64,000 nt of DNA, taken from the NCBI GenBank assembly GCA_907165135.1, contig OU015567.1:7817001-7881000 (forward strand). The letters run 5' to 3'. Shown one piece after another: positions 56,347 to 64,000 of this stretch. Within the stretch, counting starts at the first letter, position 1, and every line of letters starts with the position of its first letter. A program made the position numbers and the translations under genes. A model generated the notes under the pieces. It searched no databases, was not told where the DNA came from, and worked only from the letters and a program-made list of their open reading frames with translations. Source of the DNA: Oikopleura dioica (Eukaryota; Chordata; Appendicularia; Copelata; Oikopleuridae).

Positions 56347-58242
56347 CTATCTGTCAACCCAGTCCTCTCCGTCTAAATCTCTCAAGAAGGAGCTCCTCGA
56401 TTTCATTTTTGCCTTGTTTCTCGTCACCGCATACTTCGACCTCGCTTCTTTCGATCCCTCTTCGATTACTTTCACATTCGAGACATTCCAAAATCTTATG
56501 TCGTTCGCTCCGAGACCAACGGACAAGCAAATTCGCTCATCGAAAACGTCCAGTCTCTCAATAGGAACACCCTTGCTGTGACAACCGAGCGTTTCCATGA
56601 TCCGATTTGGCTGAACGTTCACTGCTTGTATTCTGCCTTTGACATCGCCAGTAAGGATCACGTGCTCGTTCAATTTTGCGCAGCATAAATCCCCGACTTC
56701 GAAGCGTTAATGGGTTTTTGTAGAGTTCAATTTTGATTTTTTTAACTTAGATAATATCTTTTCTCTTCAAAACCCATGCCCAGGAATAATGTCACTGTGA
56801 TGACCCCATCCCTTGTAATTGTAAATTTGAATTTGCCCTCCCGACGTTGTGACTAGAGTTTTCTTCTCCCCCTTCATCGTAACAATAGAGCATAGATCCG
56901 TTCCGACAGATTCGCTTTCCATAAGAAACATCTGACGTTTACAATTGTAGACGGAAACAGTTCCGTCGTCAGAAGCAGCAATCAGATATTTTCCATCTTC
57001 AGACATGTGTACATCCTGAAATATGATTAAAAATAAACACCTGAAATCAAAGCGCATCAGTGTAAACCAAATATTAAAATCAAGATTATGAATCAAAATT
57101 AACGATTCCGTGATCTTACCTTGATGGTATCTTCACCAGAGTTCCAAAACACGCGTGCGTACGTGCGCACGCGTGCGCGTGTTTGCGTGCGTGCGCACGC
57201 GCACGCACTCGCACGCGGATTTTGAAAATTGTTGCGCACGCGCACGCACGCGCACGCGAAGATTGAGATCGCGCACGCGTGCGTGATCGTGCGCGTGCTC
57301 GAAATCCAACAAACTTTGGCGTTTTTAGGTAATTTAAGCCGAAAAAATTTCTAAAGTGGATTAAAATCCGTAAAATTTTCGGTTTTCCTATGTTTCAAAA
57401 CAATTTTGATTTGTTTTTAGCAATAATTGTTCTAGATTTAATGATTGAAACAAATTAGAGAGGAATAAAAATGTTAAAATTGGGCAATTTTATCCCTTTT
57501 TGCGCACGCGCACGATCACGCACGCGTGCGCACGCGTGTGCACGCGTGTTCGAAAGTCGTCTCCGCACGCGCACGCACGCGCACGCGAAATTTTAAATTT
57601 CTCCGCACGCGCACGCACGCGCACGCGAGAATTTTGCGTTTTTTGGAACTCTGTCTTCACACCTTCCATCGTCGATTAATAATTCATCGATGGGATTTTT
57701 CTTTCGGATGTCAAATAATCTTACAACACCGGATTCATCACCAGTAGCAATTATATGCTCGTGTTTGGAAGATATACAGTACGGCGCATCCCTAAATACT
57801 TATTTTACATGAGGGTCAACGACGGGAAAGATTACTCAAAAGCATCCTGAAGCGCAAGAATTGGCGAAGAAGTCTCGACGTCACTAATAAGCAGCTGTTT
57901 GTCGGATCCGATTGAGAATAATTTCTTGCCGCTCGGAGCGAAGCAAAGGCCTCGAACGGAGTCTTCATGGGCTTTCACGCTTATGTGCGTTTCTGGCGCC
58001 TCACTGTAATTTGAATATTCACTGACAGTAAGATAGATTATTTTCTACCTCGACTCCTCATCAATCCGCCAGGCTTGGATTCTCCCCTCTAAGTCTCCTG
58101 CAACGACTAAACACTCTTCTGGATGAAACTTTGCATCAAAAACTGGCGTTTCAAGTTTAATTGCTTTCGGTGCTGTAAGATCAAGTGGAACCTCAGAGTC
58201 AGACTCAGCCTCAGAATCAGTCGACCAGTCCGAATCGCTCAT
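56347..58242 (-). CDS. WDR55: WDR55 homolog (WD40 propeller, ribosome biogenesis)
   Basis: ATG 58242 (MSDSDWSTDSEAESDSE) lies one base behind a TCTCAG acceptor. Exons: 58242-58049, 58003-57836, 57791-57661, about 57130-57120, 57015-56775 and 56696-56347. WD blades include FDAKFHPEECLVVAGDLEGR, VRLFDIRKKNP and VHMSEDGKYLIAASDDGTVS. GRIQAVNVQPNR matches the family signature for WDR55, a nucleolar factor for rRNA maturation. Two oddities: a 517-bp MITE sits inside the exon encoding DDGRCEDTIK, and the junction 56774/56697 keeps the frame only as a non-canonical (GG-AG) intron. The acidic N-terminus is normal for the family. Stop at 56347-56349. Confidence 0.85.
57137..57653. mobile_element. hAT-like MITE in a WDR55 exon, filled with GCGCAC motifs
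   Basis: Terminal repeats are CAGAGTTCCAAAA and TTTTTTGGAACTCTG. The direct repeat TCTTCAC lies on both sides (57130-57136, 57654-57660). The subterminal regions are dense in GCACGC/GCGTGC repeats around an AT-rich centre (57310-57495). The first nine bases are identical to those of the element at 10221-10840 although the interiors are unrelated. Confidence 0.88.
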
Positions 58243-58250
58243 TCTGAGAT
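58243..58250 (-). promoter_or_regulatory. Candidate trans-splice acceptor of WDR55
   Basis: The minus strand reads GATCTCAG then A then ATG. Three neighbouring minus-strand genes have the same layout: ACAG directly before ATG 59604, TTTTTAG one base before ATG 55791, and CTTTAG one base before ATG 50625. That is typical of spliced-leader addition sites. Confidence 0.5.
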
Positions 58251-58458
58251 CATTTATTTCGTTTTTTTTCATTCGTGAATGTACATTTATTTCAGATGCG
58301 TTATTATTCAAGATTTTGGGGGAGAAAGAGCGCCGAATCGGCCAATAATGCTAACTGTTACTGTAGTGAAAATGAGTAACTGGGAATAAAGGAGGGGAAT
58401 AAATTTAAAAAAGAGTTGCAGTGAAAGTATGTGCCCATGTCTTGCTGAATTTGAGAAA

Positions 58459-59604
58459 CTAGAAATCGAATCCGCTGCTGCTTCCGTCGGACTCACTTTC
58501 CTCGGAAGATCCCTTCTTCGGCTTTGGTAACGCTTTCTTTCCCTTTTTCTGAACATTGATTTATTAAAGCTGCATATTCTGATATTCTTTACCTTGGAAA
58601 GAAGATTGACTCTAGCCCGAGAGGGCTTTTTGGCAGATGTGGATGGCGCGTCTTCATCAGACGAATTGAGGTTTTTTTGGAATTCCGGCTCTGATTCCGA
58701 GCTGTTTTCGATGATCTTCTTCTTCTTTTTCTCGGCTGGCTTTTTTCGCGATTTTTTCGACGCCTTCGCCTCTGCAAAGATTTAAGACTTTATCGGTAAG
58801 AAAAGCACTGACCGTTTACTCTCTTTTCTGCCTCTGATTTGAGGGCGTTGAATTTTCGGTCGTTCTTTTTCAGCTACGAAGATTTTGAAAAGTTAAATTT
58901 GTGTTGCATCTTTTACCTTTGCAAGAACTTGTCGTTTAACTGTAAAATCCAGATTATCATCCTCTATCATCTTGGCAAACATATCGACAAATCCAAGCAA
59001 CTGTTTCTCGATCTCCTCTTCGTCAGTGCTTTCGCCATCTGATCGCTTCGATTTCGCTTTTTGCTGCGCAGCGAGGAGACGCTGCCGCTTGAGCCTATTC
59101 TGCTCCTTTTTCTTGGTCTGTTCTTCAAGCGCAATGTCGTGGAGCTTCACGCACTTCTTGATTCGCTGAGTGAAGGCGACGCACTTCTCGACTTTCGAAG
59201 GGTCGCAAATGTAGCACATCCATTTTGCGGAGCTCTCGCATTCTGTCACTCCCGCACGGCCCAGATTTCGTAGAACACACTTAAAACTCTTAACCTCGAT
59301 CAAAGCCATAACTTATGGCCCATAAGCAACTAACCTGTTTACAAAAACTCTCAACGCATTTATCGCAGCCATACAAAGTGCCACCGTCGGCACACCATCG
59401 GCAATGCTCATAATACCCCTCCGCATCAGTAGTAAAAAGGCCGTTTGAATAAAAGTCTCTGCACTTTTCGCACTGGATCGTTTTCATCACAGGATGTGTG
59501 TAAAACACGCCGAAAGGGTTGATTTGGCCAGAACAAGTGCTGCATCCGATTTCTTCTCGCTGCATCCATGACCACGGATGCTCGACATCCGAGAAAGGAT
59601 TCAT
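58459..59604 (-). CDS. ATRX-like ADD-domain protein without helicase
   Basis: Exons begin 59604-59335 and 59294-58917, followed by two short exons and a final one ending at 58459; GT-AG introns, the first 40 bp. The N-terminal 120 residues form an ADD zinc-binding module: CSTCSGQINPFG, CEKCRDFYSNG, HCRWCADGGTLYGC then CVLRNLGRAGVTE and WMCYICDPSK, in the same order as ATRX. The rest is a Lys/Glu-rich helix and Ser-rich acidic tail (SSEESESDGSSSGFDF). ATRX ADD domains read unmodified H3K4 with H3K9me3 on chromatin. The protein, roughly 280 residues, ends without a Snf2 helicase, so it is an ADD-only relative. DNMT3 ADD is a less likely match because of the RNLGR and YICDP segments. It lies 158 nt after IFT140. 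Confidence 0.8.
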
Positions 59605-59762
59605 CTGTAATTGAAATTCAAAGCATAAAAACTAGTGCGAGAGTCAAGAGTACAAAAATATATTCAGATTGTTTGATATAAAAATTGATCACAGTACAAA
59701 AATAAAAAGTTTCAAGGCAGGGCAATCGGTTTCTCTTTTTTTTATATAATTGAGTTTTTTTC

Positions 59763-62700
59763 TCAATCTTCAACTGTTTCGTTTTGGCTCTGCGTGGCAG
59801 CACGTGACGCTGCTATACTCGTCTTCAACTTCTTGATCGTATCTTTGTCGACGAACTCGGTCACGTGACGTTCCGAGTCTTTTTGAATCACCCTGAAAGG
59901 GGGAGAATAGTCATTATAAATAGGCATAAAAATTACTTGAGATATTCGGTGGCTTTGGTCGGGTTCGAGGAAGCGTGGAACTTGACACAGAAAGCGGCAA
60001 GATCAGCCATTCTAACAGCAGACTAAAAAGTTGAGAACGCATTAATCCAACAATCAAATCAGTCAAATTTACCTTTCCTTCGTGGACTTCGCGCATGAGC
60101 GCGGTAACTTCATCAATACCGTCTGACGGAGAAGAAGCCATCGCTTTTTTGACGTCTAGGAATTTCTTGTAGTCGACTGCTTTTTCGCGAAGAGTGTTGA
60201 TTTGCTCTGTCGTATCGGCTTTTGAGCTTTGGAGTTGCTTCACGGCTTGTTGAAGCAGACCAAGGGCCTAAATTAAAGTGTTCCTATATCAAGTGATATT
60301 TCTGTATTCAACTGTACCTGTTCGTAGTCGCTGGCTGAGTCTATCTGATGCTGCGCGCATTCGATAAAGAACGTTGTCATCAGATCAAGTTTTCTTGCTT
60401 TTCTGTAGAAAGTAACAATGGCCTTCAGAATCGCAGGATCCTCTTGCCATGCGTTAGTACTTCTCAAATAGTTGCCAGCGAGAATGAACAAGGAAGGATC
60501 GCGAGCAAGCTGCGCGAATTCGACCATCTTTTTCACATCTCCAAGTCTCGCCAGGCATTTCATTGCCTCCTGTCGTTGTCCTGGAAATCAAAATTAGATA
60601 AGTGATTCCAGTGATTCTTCGATCAAAAGAAATTCATCATAAATTTTGATAAAAGACGTCAATCAAAGGGAAACTGTGATAAAATCTCAATTTACCAGCG
60701 TGTTGAAATAATTTTGCCGCATCCGCGAATTGAGTTTTATCGTAACAGTGCTGAGCAGCGGCTTTCATGATCTTTTCCCGATTAGGTACATCTTTCAATG
60801 GCTCAGATATGTCACAAGTGTTGCGAAAAACCAATAAAATCTACCTTAGCCACGTTCCTTGAGGCAAAACCAAAAGCTCTACCATCCTAGGCGACATCTC
60901 AACATCTTCTTCAATGATAATTTGAAGAGCACGTGGGTAGCTTTTGGATAAGATAAACAAATGAGCAGCTTTCGCACCACGGCCATGCTCCAAGAAGAAT
61001 TTGGCGCAGCGACTGAGAACCTCAGGAGGAGCTTGATACAGTTTTCCATCAAATTCGATTCTCAATGTTTATTTTCTCCATTCGATTAAAAACTTTTCCT
61101 GAGTGATCTAACTCATCAACCAACTGTTCCAATACTCCAAAGCGTTTCTGCTGAAACACCAGATCGATCGCCTTTGCCAGGTTCCCTGCTCGATGATACA
61201 GCAAGACCGCTTTATCCATCGTAGTCTCGCTCTTCTGGAAATGGTCCGCGGCGAGAAGCATGTCTCGAGGCTGGCTTTTTTAGAATTCAAATTTATTCAA
61301 TTGACTAATGAAAATGAAATTGATGCTGTGGGCTGCTCTTTCCATAAATGGAAAAGTTTTAATCGAGGATGATGGCATCATCATGATGCTAAATAATAAG
61401 GGGACGGGAGTCCCCTTACGGTACATTACAAATAAATTATAATAATTTTGAACTTTCCTTAAAAGCGCAACATTGAACAATTGGTCCTCGAATCCATGCT
61501 CCTTGCAGATACGTATAACATTATTGTAAGCTCCGGCCCTCGTGTAGAAATGGATTGACTGCTTGATGTCACCCGCCAGTTCATGATGTCTAGCCATGTG
61601 GAGACAGGCAGCTAAAATTGAGTTGAAAACGTAAGATTTCGAAAAGATAAAAATACCAGGGTCGCCGGTTTCATTTGCCAGCTTATCTGCTTCATTAAAG
61701 TCTTCCTTGACGCAAAGCACGCGGGCTAAGGCTAGGAAATCGCCGCATTGTCTAAAATCAAGTTTAATCAAAATCAAACGCTTGTAATCAATACTTGTAA
61801 AACTTCTCCGCCTCTTCGAACTCGCCCGTGTATTCCATGTATTGCGCCCACCACTTGTTCATATCTGCGTTTTTCTTGACATATGCTTCCAATCTGTCTG
61901 GTTTGTCAAATAGCATTCGTGGAATCTCAAATCGATGCGTTTTACTTTCTTCATAATGTCCAACCGCTTGGTCGTACTCCTTTTCCCATTCGCATTTCTT
62001 TGCGAAATTGTAATGAGTAGCACGAAGATGAAGTCTGTCACTTTCTTTCGCTGTCGATAGCGCATCGTCCCAGCGCCCGATCGCTTGGTAGAATTTATTG
62101 AGTAAGTCGAATCGTTTCGATTGAATGTACAGCTCTTCCGCTTCTTTATTCATACCAAGTTGCAGGGCGAGCATTGCCACACGCGCTTCCAATGGCTCTT
62201 CATTCTGAGCCTTTCTGACTGCTGCAGCAGCTGCGGCATTGCCCATATTAGCGAGGCAGACCTGAGCCACATCCAAACGCTTTGTATACACACATCTTTT
62301 CGCCAGATTCAACCAGACTGTCTCGTTTTTGATGAGTTTAATCGAATTAAACGCCGAGTCCAGGTCGCCAAGAGCCATTTGCCTTGAAAAATCGAGCAGG
62401 GCAACTCTTGTCGTATTGTCACACTCGTCCAGTCCGACAAAATCCTGCAGCGGAACTTTCTTTATCTCTGAATCTGTCGTAGAGAAGATCAAATTTGGTG
62501 TACATAAGCTGAGGAATTTTCTTCCATCGTTTGGAAAGGCGATTTCTTCCTGCCGAACAACTTCGCTGTCAGTTGACCAGACAAGTACGACGATATGTTC
62601 GGATGCTGATGCGTACTCAATCGCTAGCAGTTGTTTATCGTGTTCGTCCCACTTCATATTCAACGGGTAGAATCGATCAAAGTCTTCCTCATTTTCATTT

Positions 62701-64000
62701 TCGTCGTTGATATCAAATGAGAACATTTTCTGACGATCAGGAGCGTAAATGTGAATCCTCGAATTTGACTCGCCTCGCCCATTGTCAGTCGTCATGGAGA
62801 GCCGATTCGAAGTCGAGTTGATGGCGAGGTCCGTGATAACGCCGATGTCAGCGCCTAAACTTGTCAACTCGCGATGGACAGTTTGCTTTGCCTCTCGTCG
62901 GGCAAGATCGAAGACTTTCACGGTGCTCGGAACAATCGCTGCTGCGAGATAATTCCCGTTGATGGTCATTTTTGCAGAGAAGCCTCCGAGTGTCAAGATT
63001 TGTTTTTCAACACCAGCCAGTGAGTGACAGCGAATCTTTGTCTGGTCATCATTGAAGCTATAAACGGTCTGAGCGGACATGGCGAGTTGCTGTGATGGCG
63101 ATTCGAAGCTGCCGCTGTTTGTTACAAGTCCGTTCGGACCCATTTCCTGAATGAACATCGATTGTCCGGAATAAATAGTGAAGTTGGGAGGACACATGGC
63201 GATATTGTAGATAGGCACGTCGTTGTCGTGAACAAGATTTCCCGATTTCTGAAGAATTTGGAGCCGCTTCGGGCCTAATTGAACTATTTGCATGTCTCCG
63301 CGGGAAATTTCAGATATTTCTTGCTCCCGCAAATAAAATGCCGAGTTTTGGCTAGCCACAGCGAGAAGAGGCGTCAAAAGTGACTTCTTAAACCACGTGA
63401 GAGAAGAGGCACGCTTTGTGGACGATGATTTCTTAGATTTTAAAACAACAGCGTTTGATTTGTTGCGAGAATAGCTCCAGAAGCTGACACCATTCGCTCC
63501 AGACGCAGCGGCTACGGTTCCATTGTGACATGCGACCGAGGTCATCGAGGCTCCGTCTTCGTTTTGGACAAGATGATGCTCTGAAGCTTGCATATCCCAG
63601 ATTTTTAGCGAAGAGTCGCCAGTAGTAGACACCATGACACCGGGAGCGGCCCAGTCGCAAGATATCGTTTTGCCCGAGAGCTTTATCTTTCCAAGCTCCA
63701 TCAACGACGAATCAGGAGTGACTCGGAAGGCGGCGAGGGAGATATCATTGCAGACAGTGACGAGAATTGAACGCTCGGGGTTGAATTTGAACTCAGTGAT
63801 TCCTGCAGGAGCAGCGAGACGCTCAGCGAGCTGTCCTTTTGCATCGATGAAGTAAATCTTTCCATCGTTGGCTCCGACGAAGAAGCCGAGAGATTCGACA
63901 GTTTGTGTCAGATCCATGCTTCTGCTAGTATGAAGCTGTCCAAAGAGATCTTCTCCACTTACTGCGGCTACGGCCATCTTGGCGAGATCGGAACTGGCAC
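59763..64000 (-). CDS. IFT140: IFT140, intraflagellar transport A core subunit (5' end outside window)
   Basis: The minus-strand frame is open to the window edge (reading SSDLAKMAVAAVSGED near 63980), so the first WD blades are missing. The large exon (to about 61790) encodes WD40 propellers, then the TPR-like region with QDFVGLDECDNTTRVALLDF, FNSIKLIKNETVW, LDVAQVCLANMGN, LEARVAMLALQLGM and THRFEIPRML, all family hallmarks. Later exons continue with YKQCGDFLALARVLC, LANETGDP, IHFYTRAGAYNNVIRICKEH and onward, ending TGA at 59763-59765 after a Ser/Gln-rich tail. IFT140 belongs to the IFT-A complex for retrograde transport and receptor entry in cilia. Introns are about 40 to 60 bp, except one near 61320-61450 that includes a longer non-coding stretch. 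Confidence 0.92.

Overview
The window is eukaryotic and looks like a larvacean tunicate, most likely Oikopleura (inferred from gene content and architecture, not proven). Introns are tiny (about 30 to 80 bp), genes are packed closely, polyadenylation signals are plain AATAAA, and several start codons sit 0 to 1 nt behind an AG acceptor, as expected with spliced-leader trans-splicing. Several introns keep the reading frame only if they start GC, GG or GA instead of GT, a habit known from Oikopleura.

Layout. 1-3000 (+): 3' part of a Thr-rich mucin-like secreted protein built on 54-bp and 93-bp tandem repeats. 4400-5264 (+): Ly6/uPAR-type three-finger protein, probably GPI-anchored. 6094-10088 (+): secreted EGF/coiled-coil/C1q-like protein with one apparent frameshift. 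11500-18140 (+): Cys-rich, mucin-like, kelch-repeat protein whose introns and one exon are loaded with inverted-repeat elements. 19209-29174 (+): Pro-rich acidic intracellular protein split by an 8.3-kb nested palindromic transposable element (19896-28240) with an 8-bp target duplication. About 30.1-34.2 kb is mostly non-genic. 34190-37660 (+): srGAP (F-BAR, RhoGAP, SH3). 39232-40663 and 43872-45675 (-): two related bZIP genes resembling XBP1, with weak hypothetical reading frames between them. 48302-50625 (-): DLK/LZK-type MAP3K with an altered DFG motif. 51984-53201 (-) and 53645-54937 (+): unrecognised genes.

55059-64000 (-) is a tight head-to-tail cluster: IFT140 (5' end beyond the window), an ADD-only ATRX-like protein, WDR55, an acidic/basic low-complexity protein and an unknown protein, with intergenic gaps of 31 to 216 nt. 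It may be an operon.

The most striking signal is a group of inverted-repeat elements whose termini begin CAGAG or CAGGG, three of them filled with different simple motifs: GAAGT/CTTCA, GCGCAC, GAGCT. Two have 7 to 8 bp target duplications and interrupt coding exons, in WDR55 and in the kelch gene. In both, the duplicated target itself offers splice sites that would remove the element in frame, which suggests transposon-born introns. Several single-base frame breaks lie in short homopolymers and may be assembly errors.
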